A program made the translations under genes and the position numbers. The notes below the pieces were generated by a model. That model made no database searches, had not been told where the DNA came from, and worked only from the letters and a program-made list of their open reading frames with translations. DNA of 64,000 nt from Paracoccus tegillarcae. GTDB taxonomy: Bacteria; Pseudomonadota; Alphaproteobacteria; Rhodobacterales; Rhodobacteraceae. The stretch is taken from the NCBI RefSeq assembly GCF_002847305.1, contig NZ_CP025408.1, positions 2,439,001-2,503,000 of the forward strand. The letters are read 5' to 3'. Positions 16,587 to 25,382 of this stretch are shown here, one piece after another. The first letter of the stretch is position 1, and each line of letters begins with the position of its first letter.

Positions 16587-17780
16587 CTAGAGGCGCTGCC
16601 CTGTCACGACTGATCCCGCAAGATTGCCGCCCGAGCACAGCCTGAGCCATTCGGACATGGCAAAGCGGTCGGTCATGCCGGCCACGTAATCCAGCACCAG
16701 CCGGGCGCGCTCGGTTTCGCTGGCGGTTTCGCGGGCGGCCTGCCGCCATTGGTCGGGCATCTGGCCGGGATCGTTCAGAAACAGCGGAAACAGATCGTTC
16801 AGCATCGCTGTTGCGCTGGCCCGTTCCTCGACGACCGAGGGGGCGCGATACATGCGCGTGAACAGGAATGACTTGATCGCCTTGATGTTCTGATAAAGCG
16901 GCTTGGAAAAGCGGATGATCGGGCCATCCATGTCGCGGATCTCCTGCGCTGAATGCGGCTGCAACCCGGTCAGCCGGTTCTGTGCGACGGCGATGACATC
17001 CTCGACCATCACGCCAAAGACCCGGCGCAGCGCCTCGTGGCGGCGGCGCATCGGGTCGAGGCCGGGATGCAGCTCATCGACGCGGTCGAAGGCCGGGCCG
17101 ACGACGGGCAGTTCGCGCAGCTCTTGTTCGGTGAACAACCCGGCGCGCAGCCCGTCATGCAGATCGTGGTGGTTATAGGCCACATCATCGGCGACGGCGG
17201 CGACCTGCGCCTCGGCGCTGGCATTGCTGTGCAGTTCCAGATCCCATTCCGCATTCACATCGGCCAGCGCGTAGGGCAGGGGCGCGTTAACCGGCCCATT
17301 ATGCTTGGCAATGCCTTCCAGCGCCTCCCATGTCAGGTTCAGCCCGTCGAAATCGGCATAGTGCCGTTCAAGCTGCGTCACGATTCGCAGCGCCTGCGCA
17401 TTGTGGTCAAAGCCGCCATAGGGCGCCATCAGCGCGGCAAGGGCATCCTCGCCGGTATGGCCAAAGGGCGGGTGTCCCAGATCATGGGCCAGCGCCACGG
17501 TTTCGGCCAGATCGGTGTTCAGATCCAGCGCGCCCGCAATGGTACGGGCCACCTGCGCCACCTCTATCGTGTGGGTCAGGCGGGTGCGGAAATAGTCGCC
17601 GCGATAGTCCTCGCCCTCTTGTTCGACGAAAACCTGGGTCTTGTGCTTGAGCCGCCGGAACGCGCTGGAATGGATGATGCGGTCGCGGTCGCGTTGCCAG
17701 GGGCTGCGAAAGGTCGACAGGGCTTCGGGCCACAGGCGACCGCGGCTGTCCTCGGGCTGGCAGGCATAGGGGGCGGTCAT
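16587..17780 (-). CDS. dgt: Deoxyguanosinetriphosphate triphosphohydrolase-like protein (HD domain)
   Basis: 397 aa from ATG 17778-17780; upstream in-frame codons overlap the erpA promoter and are not used. HD-domain metal ligands are visible in FRTRLTHTIEVAQVARTI, ALAHDLGHPPFGHTGEDAL and ADDVAYNHHDLHDGL. Family members cleave dNTPs to nucleosides and triphosphate and help set dNTP pools. The start HSSAFRRLKHKTQVFV is the family signature. It is divergent from erpA and convergent with the anti-sigma gene. This is the shorter alphaproteobacterial type, so strict dGTP preference is not assured. Confidence 0.92.
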   Translation of the reverse strand: MTAPYACQPEDSRGRLWPEALSTFRSPWQRDRDRIIHSSAFRRLKHKTQVFVEQEGEDYRGDYFRTRLTHTIEVAQVARTIAGALDLNTDLAETVALAHDLGHPPFGHTGEDALAALMAPYGGFDHNAQALRIVTQLERHYADFDGLNLTWEALEGIAKHNGPVNAPLPYALADVNAEWDLELHSNASAEAQVAAVADDVAYNHHDLHDGLRAGLFTEQELRELPVVGPAFDRVDELHPGLDPMRRRHEALRRVFGVMVEDVIAVAQNRLTGLQPHSAQEIRDMDGPIIRFSKPLYQNIKAIKSFLFTRMYRAPSVVEERASATAMLNDLFPLFLNDPGQMPDQWRQAARETASETERARLVLDYVAGMTDRFAMSEWLRLCSGGNLAGSVVTGQRL

Positions 17781-17799
17781 GATGTTATCGCGAGCTTCC

Positions 17800-17828
17800 T
17801 TGCGGGGCGTACGCCGCGACCCTATATT
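17800..17828 (+). promoter_or_regulatory. Sigma-70-type promoter for erpA
   Basis: TTGCGG (17800-17805) and TATATT (17823-17828) are separated by exactly 17 bases and lie 31 bases before the erpA ATG at 17860. The elements resemble the TTGACA/TATAAT consensus. The fit is by eye; no start site is known. Confidence 0.55.
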
Positions 17829-17859
17829 CCGTCCATAAAGACGAAAACGGGAACAGCCC

Positions 17860-18183
17860 ATGAACCTGCCGCCGAAAGTGACCGAACGGGCCTTTGCCCG
17901 CCTTGCCGAAATCAATGATGGCGGCACGGCGCAGCCTTTGCGCGTGGCCGTTTCCGGCGGCGGCTGTTCCGGGTTTCAGTATGATATCCGGCTGGATCAC
18001 GCCGAGGCGGATGATCTGGTGCTGGAAGGCAGCGGTCAGAGCGTGGTCGTCGATCCGGTATCGCTGCCGTTTCTGGCAGGCGCGGTGATCGACTTTTCCG
18101 ATGAGCTGATCGGCGCGCGCTTTTTGATCGAAAACCCCAACGCATCCTCCAGCTGCGGCTGCGGCACCTCGTTTTCGATGTGA
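17860..18183 (+). CDS. erpA: A-type iron-sulfur cluster insertion/carrier protein
   Basis: 107 aa. HesB/IscA family: VSGGGCSGFQYDIRL supplies the first cluster Cys (about residue 36), and the C-terminal SSSCGCGTSFSM supplies the CxC pair. Such proteins carry [4Fe-4S] clusters to client enzymes; Edd in this window is one possible client in the cell. It is monocistronic with its own promoter. ErpA and IscA are hard to separate by sequence alone; the absence of neighbouring isc or suf genes favours the ErpA label. Confidence 0.88.
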   Translation: MNLPPKVTERAFARLAEINDGGTAQPLRVAVSGGGCSGFQYDIRLDHAEADDLVLEGSGQSVVVDPVSLPFLAGAVIDFSDELIGARFLIENPNASSSCGCGTSFSM

Positions 18184-18319
18184 TTGCGGCAGGCGGCCCG
18201 TCGGGCCGCCGCGTTTACCGGCTGTGGCCGCACAGACCGACGAACACTGAGATAGCCTGACGTGCGATGCGTGCGCCGGCACGGTCGGTTTTATGGCCGA
18301 TTGTCAACTTTATCTTTAC

Positions 18320-18337
18320 TTGTATGGAAGTATGCAA
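18320..18337 (+). promoter_or_regulatory. Candidate operator of the FCD regulator, overlapping its promoter
   Basis: TTGTAT and ATGCAA arms around a 6-base centre form an imperfect palindrome 27 bases before the regulator ATG. A possible promoter, TTGTCA (18301-18306) with a TATGGA -10 (18323-18328), is partly covered by it, which fits autorepression. FadR/FCD regulators generally bind short palindromes of this sort. Confidence 0.45.
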
Positions 18338-18363
18338 TAGAAGATTCGCAAGTTGGAGGACTT

Positions 18364-19044
18364 ATGACAGCGCAACCGATTCTGGATTTCACCGTTTCAT
18401 CGGCCGTGCAGGTCTATGACTGGCTGCGCGCGGCGATCTTGCGGGGCGAGTTCATGCCCGGTGACCGTCTGAGCGAGTCAGAGATCGCAAGCCGCTTTGG
18501 CGTCAGCCGGCAGCCCGTGCGCGAGGCCTTTATCCGGCTGACTTCGGACGGTCTGGCCGAAGTACGTCCGCAGCGCGGCACGTTCATCAGCCAGATTTCC
18601 GTGTCCGCCGTTCTGTCGGCGCGGCTGATCCGCGAGGCGGTCGAAACCGATCTGCTGCGTCTGCTGGTGGCCGATATCGACCAGGTCGGCATGGCACGGC
18701 TGGACATTGAGATCGCCGAGCAACGGGTGGCCGCTGACAAGGGCGATGCCGAGGGCTTCGTGGTGCTGGACGACCGTTTTCACCGTCAGATTGCGATCTT
18801 GGCGGGGCAAGAGGGCGTCTGGACCATTCTCGAAGGGCTGAAATCGCAGATGAACCGGCTGCGTCATATCTCGGCGAGAACCTTTGATATGCAGAAACTG
18901 ATCGCCCAGCATGCCGAGATTGTCGAGGCCCTGCGCCAACGCGACGCTGCGCAGGCCGAAGGGGCGATGCGGCAGCATTTGCGCGAGGTTCTGAACGACC
19001 TGCCCGAAATCACGGCCGCAATGCCCAAACTTTTCAAACCATGA
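18364..19044 (+). CDS. GntR-family (FadR/FCD) transcriptional regulator of the sugar-acid operon
   Basis: 226 aa from ATG 18364, with GGAGGACTT just upstream. An N-terminal winged helix (residues 12-75: VQVYDWLRAAILRGEFMPGD, SRFGVSRQPVREAF, RPQRGTFISQIS) is followed by an all-helical FCD ligand domain (about 85-220) with metal-binding positions in LDDRFHRQIA, QHAEIVEAL and MRQHLREVL. FCD regulators typically sense sugar acids or other carboxylates and repress uptake and catabolic genes. The TRAP binding protein starts 22 bases downstream, so the regulator is in its own target operon. Confidence 0.9.
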   Translation: MTAQPILDFTVSSAVQVYDWLRAAILRGEFMPGDRLSESEIASRFGVSRQPVREAFIRLTSDGLAEVRPQRGTFISQISVSAVLSARLIREAVETDLLRLLVADIDQVGMARLDIEIAEQRVAADKGDAEGFVVLDDRFHRQIAILAGQEGVWTILEGLKSQMNRLRHISARTFDMQKLIAQHAEIVEALRQRDAAQAEGAMRQHLREVLNDLPEITAAMPKLFKP

Positions 19045-19066
19045 CCACATCCGAAGGAGGAACAGG

Positions 19067-20050
19067 ATGAAACTCAACCGCCGTCTCTTTACAGCCCTTG
19101 CGGGCGCCGCCCTTTTGGTCGCGCCTGCCGTGCATGCGCAGACGCCCGAAGTGACGCTGAAACTGGGTCACCTCGCGAACGAGGAAAACAGCTGGCACAA
19201 GGCCGCCGTCAAGTTCGGTGAGGAACTGGCCGCACTGACCGATGGCCGCATCGAAGTGCAGGTTTTCCCCAATGAATCGCTGGGCAAGGAAATCGACCTG
19301 ATCAACGGCATGCAACTGGGCACCGCCGATATGACCATCACCGGCGAAAGCCTGCAGAACTGGGCGCCGATGGCTGCGCTGCTGGCCGTGCCCTACGCCT
19401 ATGGCTCGCTTGAGCAGATGGACGAGGTCGCCTCGGGCGATATCGGCGATCAGATCGAGGCCGAGATCATCGCCAACGCACAGATCCGCCCGATCGCCTA
19501 TTTCGCACGTGGACCGCGCAACCTGACCTCGAACCGCGAGATCATGACGCCGGACGATCTGTCCGGGCTGAAACTGCGCGTGCCGAACGTGCCGCTGTTC
19601 GTGCAAACCTGGGAAACCCTTGGCGCCGCCCCGACGCCGATGGCCTTCAGCGAAGTGTTCACCTCGCTGCAAAACGGCACCATCGACGCGCAGGAAAACC
19701 CGCTGGCGCTGATCGATTCCGCGAATTTCAACGAGGTGCAGGACTTTGTGAACAAGACCGAACATGTGCGGTCCTGGATCTACCTGACCATCTCTGAAAT
19801 GACCTGGAGCAAGCTGTCCGCCGAGGATCAGGCGGCGGTGTTGCAGGCGGCACAGGCCGCACAGACCCATGAGCGCGAGTTGTTCCTGGCCGACGAAGAG
19901 CGGCTGGCGCAAGGGCTGCAGGAAAAGGGCATGACCTTTGTCGACAGTGACACGGCTGCCTTTGCCGCCCGCGCGAAAGAGGCGGTTCTGAGCAATGTCG
20001 GCGACGAGATCAAGCCGATCGTCGAAGAGCTTTTCGCCGCTCAGGAATAA
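19067..20050 (+). CDS. TRAP transporter solute-binding protein (DctP type)
   Basis: 327 aa. A cleavable signal peptide ends at VHAQ (residue 25), and AAGGAGGAACAGG precedes the ATG. DctP features: LKLGHLANEENSWHKAAVKF, VFPNESLGKEIDLINGMQLG, YFARGPRNLTSNR, and GLKLRVPNVPLFVQTWETLG, which includes the Arg that usually salt-bridges the ligand carboxylate, then FTSLQNGTIDAQENPLALI. With mannonate dehydratase and a sugar-acid 5-dehydrogenase downstream, the likely ligand is an aldonate such as D-mannonate or L-gulonate. A strong hairpin separates it from the membrane subunits. Confidence 0.93.
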   Translation: MKLNRRLFTALAGAALLVAPAVHAQTPEVTLKLGHLANEENSWHKAAVKFGEELAALTDGRIEVQVFPNESLGKEIDLINGMQLGTADMTITGESLQNWAPMAALLAVPYAYGSLEQMDEVASGDIGDQIEAEIIANAQIRPIAYFARGPRNLTSNREIMTPDDLSGLKLRVPNVPLFVQTWETLGAAPTPMAFSEVFTSLQNGTIDAQENPLALIDSANFNEVQDFVNKTEHVRSWIYLTISEMTWSKLSAEDQAAVLQAAQAAQTHERELFLADEERLAQGLQEKGMTFVDSDTAAFAARAKEAVLSNVGDEIKPIVEELFAAQE

Positions 20051-20057
20051 ACCATCG

Positions 20058-20086
20058 GCGGCGGCCGGGACTATTCCGGCCGCCGC
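20058..20086 (+). other. Strong intercistronic hairpin between TRAP binding protein and membrane subunits
   Basis: A perfect 11-bp GC stem (GCGGCGGCCGG, 20058-20068, with 20076-20086) and a 7-nt loop lie just past the binding-protein stop. No U-run follows, so it is more likely a 3' stabiliser or attenuator that keeps the binding-protein transcript in excess, as in other binding-protein operons. Confidence 0.65.
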
Positions 20087-20143
20087 AAACCCTGTCCTTT
20101 TCCAACGAAATCGGGCGCGCCCCGCCGCGCCACCGGAGGTCTT

Positions 20144-20647
20144 ATGGCCCATCTGATTGACTGGATGCGCAGCCTGCTGCGCCTTGGCACCGGAGTGTCC
20201 TTTTTGGTGCTGATCGCCGCCGTCACCGTGCAGGTGATCGGTCGCAGCTTTATCGGCAGTTCGCCCGTCTGGACCGAGGAACTGACCCGCTTTGCGCTGC
20301 TTTACCTGGCCGGTTTCGGCACAGCGCTGGCGCTGTGGTCGGGTGATCTGGTCAATGTCGATCTGGTCAGCGAGGGCCTGCCGGGCCGCTGGTCCTGGCT
20401 GATGCGGTTTGCGTCCGCCGTGCTGGTGCTGATCTTTTGTGCGCTGCTGATCATGCCGGCATGGCGCTATACCGCGATTGGCGCGATGCAGACCTCGCCC
20501 GCAATGGGCCTGAGGATGAACTGGGCCCATGGCAGCGTGCTGCTGCTGCTGGCCATGCTGGGGATTGCGGCGCTGCTGCGCGTCATCGGCATGATGACCG
20601 GCACCACCGATGGCCGCCCCGAAAACCTGTTGGGAGATGTAGAATGA
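20144..20647 (+). CDS. TRAP transporter small membrane subunit (DctQ type)
   Basis: 167 aa with four membrane segments, preceded by CGGAGGTCTT. Typical DctQ features: VIGRSFIGSSPVWTEELTRF near residues 36-55 and TSPAMGLRMNWAHGSVLLLL near the end. It pairs with the large subunit to form the Na-dependent carrier. Its stop overlaps the start of the large subunit (ATGA, 20644-20647). Confidence 0.93.
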   Translation: MAHLIDWMRSLLRLGTGVSFLVLIAAVTVQVIGRSFIGSSPVWTEELTRFALLYLAGFGTALALWSGDLVNVDLVSEGLPGRWSWLMRFASAVLVLIFCALLIMPAWRYTAIGAMQTSPAMGLRMNWAHGSVLLLLAMLGIAALLRVIGMMTGTTDGRPENLLGDVE

Positions 20648-21921
20648 GCCTCGCGATCCTTGGTCTGACTTTCGTCCTTGGTCTGGTGATGGGTCTGCCC
20701 GTGGCGATCACTCTGGGCCTGTCATCCATGGCCTATATCCTGTTCATGGATATGCCGCTCGTGGTGATCCCGCAAAAGATGTATGCGGGCATGGACAGCT
20801 TTGTGCTGCTGTGTATCCCGGGCTTTATCCTTGCGGGGAACCTGATGAATGGCGGTGGCATCACCGGCAGGATCATCCGTTTTGCGCAGGCGCTGGTTGG
20901 CTGGATCCGTGGCGGTCTGGCGCAGACCAATGTCGCCTCGTCGATGCTGTTCGGTGGCATTTCCGGCACTGCCGTCGCCGACGCCGCCTCGATCGGCGGG
21001 ATGATGATACCGGGCATGAAAAAGGCCGGCTATCCCGCTGATTTCTCGGCAGCCGTCACCGCCGCCTCGTCGACTGTCGGTCCGATTATCCCGCCATCCG
21101 TGCCGATGATCATCGTCGGTTCGCTGGCCGGTATCTCGGTCGGCAAGATGTTCATCGCGGGCGCGTTGCCGGGTCTGTTGCTGGGGATGGCGATGATGGT
21201 GACGACCTATATCATTGCCGTGCGCCGCGATTTCCCTCGCCAGGCATGGCAGGGCTGGGGCGAGTTGGGCTCGGCCTTTCTGGGTGCCTTCTGGGCGCTG
21301 GCGATGACCGCGCTGATCGTCGGCGGGATGCTGTCGGGTTATGTGACCCCAACCGAGACCGCTGTCGTTGCCTCGATCTATGCGGTGGTCGTTGGTGCCT
21401 TTGTCTATCGCGAACTGCCGCTGGCCCGGGTGCCCGCGATCATGATCGACAGCGCCGTCAGTTCCGCCGGTATTCTGGCGCTGGTCGGCACGGCGAATGT
21501 GTTCGGCTGGATCCTGGTCAGCGAACATATCCCGCAACTGATCGCGGATTCGGTGCTGTCGGTCACGGATAACAAGTTTCTGGTGATCCTGCTGATCAAT
21601 ATCGTGCTGCTGATTGTCGGCATGTTCATGGAAACCATCGCCGCGCTGATCATCCTGTTCGTGCCGCTGATGACGCTGGCCGAAGGTGTGGGGATCGAGC
21701 CGCTGCATTTTGCGGTCTTTGCGGTCCTGAACCTGATGATCGGGCTGACCACGCCGCCGGTCGGGGTCTGCATGTTCGTCTGCGCCAATATCGCGCGGCT
21801 GCCGCTGGCCCCGGTGATCCGGGCGCTGGTGCCCTACCTGATCACCAATTTCACCGTTCTGCTGCTGGTTTCCTACATCCCCTGGATCAGCACCTGGCTT
21901 CCTTCATTGATGGATAACTGA
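20644..21921 (+). CDS. TRAP transporter large membrane subunit (DctM type)
   Basis: 425 aa, about 12 membrane segments. The start at 20644 is fixed by the ATGA overlap with DctQ. Family motifs: LPVAITLGLSSMAYILFMDM, FVLLCIPGFILAGNLMNGGG, SMLFGGISGTAVADAASIGG, TAASSTVGPIIPPSVPMII and GLTTPPVGVCMFVCANIARL. It forms the transport path for the ligand captured by the upstream binding protein. The dehydrogenase gene starts one base after its stop. Confidence 0.95.
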   Translation: MSLAILGLTFVLGLVMGLPVAITLGLSSMAYILFMDMPLVVIPQKMYAGMDSFVLLCIPGFILAGNLMNGGGITGRIIRFAQALVGWIRGGLAQTNVASSMLFGGISGTAVADAASIGGMMIPGMKKAGYPADFSAAVTAASSTVGPIIPPSVPMIIVGSLAGISVGKMFIAGALPGLLLGMAMMVTTYIIAVRRDFPRQAWQGWGELGSAFLGAFWALAMTALIVGGMLSGYVTPTETAVVASIYAVVVGAFVYRELPLARVPAIMIDSAVSSAGILALVGTANVFGWILVSEHIPQLIADSVLSVTDNKFLVILLINIVLLIVGMFMETIAALIILFVPLMTLAEGVGIEPLHFAVFAVLNLMIGLTTPPVGVCMFVCANIARLPLAPVIRALVPYLITNFTVLLLVSYIPWISTWLPSLMDN

Positions 21922-21922
21922 C

Positions 21923-22963
21923 ATGTCCGACCTCGCCTGCCGCCTTTATGCCGCCCATGATCTGCGGATCGAGGATCTGCCCGATCCCGAGGGCGCACCC
22001 GAAACCGCGGTCGTTCGCGTGGCCCGCGGCGGCATCTGCGGCTCTGACCTGCATTACTATCACGACGGTGGCTTTGGCCCGATCCGGGTGCAAGAGCCGA
22101 TCATTCTGGGCCACGAGGCCGCAGGCATCGTCGAAGCAGCACCCGAGGGCTCGGGTCTGCGCGTCGGGCAACTGGTGGCGCTGTCGCCCTCGCGCCCTTG
22201 CGGCGAGTGCGAATATTGCAGCGCCGGGCTACAGCGGCACTGCCTGAACATGCGCTTTAACGGTTCGGCCATGCGGATGCCGCATGAGCAGGGCATGTTC
22301 CGCAGCCGCATCGCGCATCCGGCTGCGCAATGCATTCCGCTGCCCGAGGGCACCAGCGCCGAGGCCGCTGCAGGGTCCGAGCCGCTATCGGTGTGCCTGC
22401 ATGCGCTGAACCGCGCGCCGGATCTTGAGGGTCAGCGGGTGCTGATCACTGGCGCGGGGCCGATCGGGGTGATCTGCGCCGCGCTGGCCCGCCTGCGCGG
22501 CGCGGCAGAGATCGTGGTGACCGATGTGCAGGACTTTACCCTCGGCATCGCCCGACAGATGGGCGCTGACCGCACCGTCAATGTCGCCACCGATCCCGAT
22601 GGGCTGGCCGATTACGCGACCGGCAAGGGACGGATCGACGTGGTGCTGGAATGTTCGGGCAACAGTCATGCCATCGCGCAGGCGATTTCGCTGGCCCGAC
22701 CGCAGGCGACGCTGGTTCAGATCGGCGTTGGCGGCACCCTGCCCCTGCCGCTGAACCTGATCGTCAGCAAGGAACTGCAATTCGTCGGAACGCACCGGTT
22801 TGACGCCGAATTCCCGCAGGCCGTTCAGATGATCGGCGCGGGCCAGATCGACCTGTCGCCAATGGTGACGCAGGTCGTGCCCGCACGCGAGGCGGTGCGC
22901 GCCTTTGATCTGGCCGGCGACCGGGCGCAGGCGGTCAAGGTGCAACTGGATTTTGCGGCCTGA
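21923..22963 (+). CDS. Zinc-dependent L-idonate/L-gulonate 5-dehydrogenase-type enzyme
   Basis: 346 aa medium-chain dehydrogenase. Catalytic zinc ligands lie in GGICGSDLHYYH and LGHEAAG; the structural zinc site is CGECEYCSAGLQRHC; the nucleotide-binding loop is ITGAGPIGVICAALARLRG. The opening and GPIRVQEPIILGHE resemble L-idonate 5-dehydrogenases, a group that also contains L-gulonate 5-dehydrogenases making D-fructuronate. With mannonate dehydratase next door, an L-gulonate to fructuronate step is the more coherent reading; idonate to 5-ketogluconate is the alternative. No fructuronate reductase (uxuB) is present in the window. Confidence 0.8.
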   Translation: MSDLACRLYAAHDLRIEDLPDPEGAPETAVVRVARGGICGSDLHYYHDGGFGPIRVQEPIILGHEAAGIVEAAPEGSGLRVGQLVALSPSRPCGECEYCSAGLQRHCLNMRFNGSAMRMPHEQGMFRSRIAHPAAQCIPLPEGTSAEAAAGSEPLSVCLHALNRAPDLEGQRVLITGAGPIGVICAALARLRGAAEIVVTDVQDFTLGIARQMGADRTVNVATDPDGLADYATGKGRIDVVLECSGNSHAIAQAISLARPQATLVQIGVGGTLPLPLNLIVSKELQFVGTHRFDAEFPQAVQMIGAGQIDLSPMVTQVVPAREAVRAFDLAGDRAQAVKVQLDFAA

Positions 22964-22987
22964 CCCCGCAGCATAGGAGAACAGAAG

Positions 22988-24199
22988 ATGCGACACACAT
23001 GGCGCTGGTTTGGACCAAAAGACCGGGTTTCCGTAGACGATATGTTGCAGGCCGGCGTGCAGGGCGTCGTGACCGCGTTGCACCACCTGCCCAATGGCAC
23101 GATCTGGACATCCGAAGAGATCAGCCGCCGGCAGGGCCAACTGGCCATGATGAAGGACGGTTCGGCCTCGGGTCTGGCATGGGAGGTCGTCGAAAGCCTG
23201 CCCGTCAGCGAGGCGATCAAGACCCAGACCGGCGACTGGCGCGAGCATATCGCCAACTGGATCACCTCGATGCGGCATCTGCGCGATGCGGGGATCGAGG
23301 TCATCTGCTACAACTTCATGCCGGTGCTGGACTGGACCCGCACCGATCTGGCCTGGCGCCGGTCGACGGGCGCCACCTGCATGCGCTTTGACTTTACCGA
23401 TTTCGCCGCCTTTGACATCCATATCCTGCAGCGCAAGGGCGCCGCCGAGGATTTCCCCGACGAGATCCGCGAAGTGGCCGCCCGCCGCTTTGCGGCCATG
23501 GACGATGCCCGGCAAGAACAGCTGGCGGGCAATGTGGTCTTTGGTCTGCCGGGTTCCGCCGAAAGCTTCAGTCTCGAGGATGTGCGCGATCTGCTGGACA
23601 GCTATGCGCCCGTCACCGATGCGGTCCTGCGCCAGCATTTCCACGACTTTCTGGAACAGGTTGCGCCGGTCGCGCAAGAGATCGGGATGCGCCTTTGCTG
23701 CCACCCCGACGATCCGCCCTTCGGTCTGCTGGGTCTGCCCAGGATCATGTCGACCGAGGCGGATTATGCCGAACGGATGGCCGCCGTCGATGTGGCGGCC
23801 AACGGCATCACGCTTTGTTCCGGCTCGCTTGGTGCGCGCCCCGACAATGACCTGCCCGGCATGATGGACCGGTTGGGCGATCGGGTGCATTTCCTGCATC
23901 TGCGCAATGTCCGCCGCGACGGCGATGCGATCCGGGGGTCGTTCTTCGAGGACGAGCATCTGGGCGGGCAGACCGATATGGTTGCACTGGTCGCCGCCGT
24001 TCTGCGCCAGGAAGCGGCGCGGAAAAACGCCGGTCGCAGCGACGCGCAGATCCCCATGCGGCCCGATCACGGACAGGATATTCTGGACGATATCGGACGC
24101 GGCGGGCAGCCGGGCTATCCGGCGATTGGCAGGCTCAAGGGTCTGGCCGAGTTGCGTGGCGTAGAGGCGGGGCTGGCATTTCAGGCCGCCAGACCCTGA
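22988..24199 (+). CDS. uxuA: Mannonate dehydratase
   Basis: 403 aa. Dehydrates D-mannonate to 2-keto-3-deoxy-D-gluconate. The opening MRHTWRWFGPKDRVSVDDML is the UxuA signature, followed by ICYNFMPVLDWTRTDL, RLCCHPDDPPFGLLGLPRI (metal and substrate residues His and Asp) and HFLHLRNVRR, and by MRPDHGQDILDD near the C terminus. Length matches the UxuA type rather than the enolase-superfamily type. AGGAGAACAGA is the ribosome binding site. It is the last gene of the TRAP operon; its product would enter the Entner-Doudoroff route after phosphorylation by a KDG kinase not seen here. Confidence 0.95.
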   Translation: MRHTWRWFGPKDRVSVDDMLQAGVQGVVTALHHLPNGTIWTSEEISRRQGQLAMMKDGSASGLAWEVVESLPVSEAIKTQTGDWREHIANWITSMRHLRDAGIEVICYNFMPVLDWTRTDLAWRRSTGATCMRFDFTDFAAFDIHILQRKGAAEDFPDEIREVAARRFAAMDDARQEQLAGNVVFGLPGSAESFSLEDVRDLLDSYAPVTDAVLRQHFHDFLEQVAPVAQEIGMRLCCHPDDPPFGLLGLPRIMSTEADYAERMAAVDVAANGITLCSGSLGARPDNDLPGMMDRLGDRVHFLHLRNVRRDGDAIRGSFFEDEHLGGQTDMVALVAAVLRQEAARKNAGRSDAQIPMRPDHGQDILDDIGRGGQPGYPAIGRLKGLAELRGVEAGLAFQAARP

Positions 24200-24235
24200 T
24201 GCGCAGCGCCGCCTTGTGCTGGCGTTGAGATGATG

Positions 24236-24272
24236 GCGGCGACCGTCGGGGTCATCCCCCTCAGGTCGCCGC
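24236..24272. terminator. Hairpin between convergent uxuA and ABC ATPase genes
   Basis: GCGGCGACC (24236-24244) pairs perfectly with GGTCGCCGC (24264-24272); inside lies a second small stem, GGGG/CCCC. No U-run follows, so it may be a Rho-dependent or 3'-protecting structure for both convergent transcripts. Confidence 0.5.
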
Positions 24273-24296
24273 GCAGGTCGCGGGTCGTTGCCCGCT

Positions 24297-25361
24297 TCAG
24301 GCGTGCAACAGCACCCCGCTTTCCATATTCACCGCCAAGGATACATCCTGCGCCACGGGCACGATCCTGCCGCCGCTATGGTGGCTTTCGTCGACGACCA
24401 GTTCGGCCCCCGCGGCCGATACGATATAGCGGATCTGACTGCCCAGAAATTCGCGATGGACGACGGTGCCGGCGATGGTGTCCGGGCCGTGCCGGTCGGT
24501 GATGGTGATGTTCTGCGGTCGCAGCACGACCGAGCAGGGGCCCTCGGACAGCGCCCCGCCAAGTGGCAGCATTTCGCCCGAGCCGGTCACAAAGCGCAGC
24601 GCCTCGTGCTGTTTCTCGACCCGGCCCTCCAGCACGTTCGCCGTTCCCAGAAACCGCGCGACGAACAGGTTGACCGGATCGTCGTACAGTTCTTGTGGCT
24701 GGCCGATCTGCTGGATGACGCCCTTGTCCAGAACCGCCATCCGGTCGCAGGTGCTGTTGGCCTCTTCCTGGTCATGGGTGACGAAAATCGTCGTCAGTCC
24801 CAGTTTGCGCTGCAAGGCCAGCAATTCGCGCCGCATCTGCACGCGCAGGCTGGCATCAAGGTTCGACAGCGGCTCGTCCAGCAGCAGGATCTGCGGCTCG
24901 ATCACGACGGTTCGGGCCAGCGCGATCCGCTGTTGCTGGCCGCCCGACAACTGGTTGGGCATCCGGTCGGCCAGATGTTTCAGCCCGACCAGATCCAGCG
25001 CCTCATCGACGCGGCGGCCGATCTCGGCAGAGGGCACCTTGCGTTCGCGCAGACCGAAGGCGACGTTTTCGCGCACAGACATATGCGGCCAGAGCGCATA
25101 GGACTGAAACACCATCCCGACATTGCGTTTCCAGGGCGGCAGATCGACGACATTCTTGCCGCCGATGCGGATTGCGCCCGCGGGGCGCGGGCCAAAGCCC
25201 GCGATTGATCGCAGCAGCGTCGATTTACCGGACCCCGAGGGCCCGAGGAAGGCGAAGAACTCGCCCGGTGCGATGGTCAGGTTGACGCCGGTCAGCACCT
25301 TGGTTTCGCCAAAGGCGAGGTGCAGATCGTCGATCTCGATGCCAAGCATTTCAGTTTTCAT
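24297..25361 (-). CDS. ABC transporter ATP-binding protein (FbpC/AfuC-like)
   Basis: 354 aa from ATG 25359-25361, with AGGGAGC upstream; a TTG at 25382 is in frame but unlikely. Walker A is LGPSGSGKSTLLRSIAGF, the signature LSGGQQQRIALARTV, Walker B ILLLDEPLSNLD, the H-loop IFVTHDQEE. A TOBE-like C-terminal domain (about 245-354) follows. It energises the permease and binding protein encoded immediately upstream on the same strand. Homology to iron(III) transporters is strong, but related systems import hexose phosphates or phosphonates. Confidence 0.93.
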   Translation of the reverse strand: MKTEMLGIEIDDLHLAFGETKVLTGVNLTIAPGEFFAFLGPSGSGKSTLLRSIAGFGPRPAGAIRIGGKNVVDLPPWKRNVGMVFQSYALWPHMSVRENVAFGLRERKVPSAEIGRRVDEALDLVGLKHLADRMPNQLSGGQQQRIALARTVVIEPQILLLDEPLSNLDASLRVQMRRELLALQRKLGLTTIFVTHDQEEANSTCDRMAVLDKGVIQQIGQPQELYDDPVNLFVARFLGTANVLEGRVEKQHEALRFVTGSGEMLPLGGALSEGPCSVVLRPQNITITDRHGPDTIAGTVVHREFLGSQIRYIVSAAGAELVVDESHHSGGRIVPVAQDVSLAVNMESGVLLHA

Positions 25362-25382
25362 GGCTTTGCTCCCTTTCGACAA

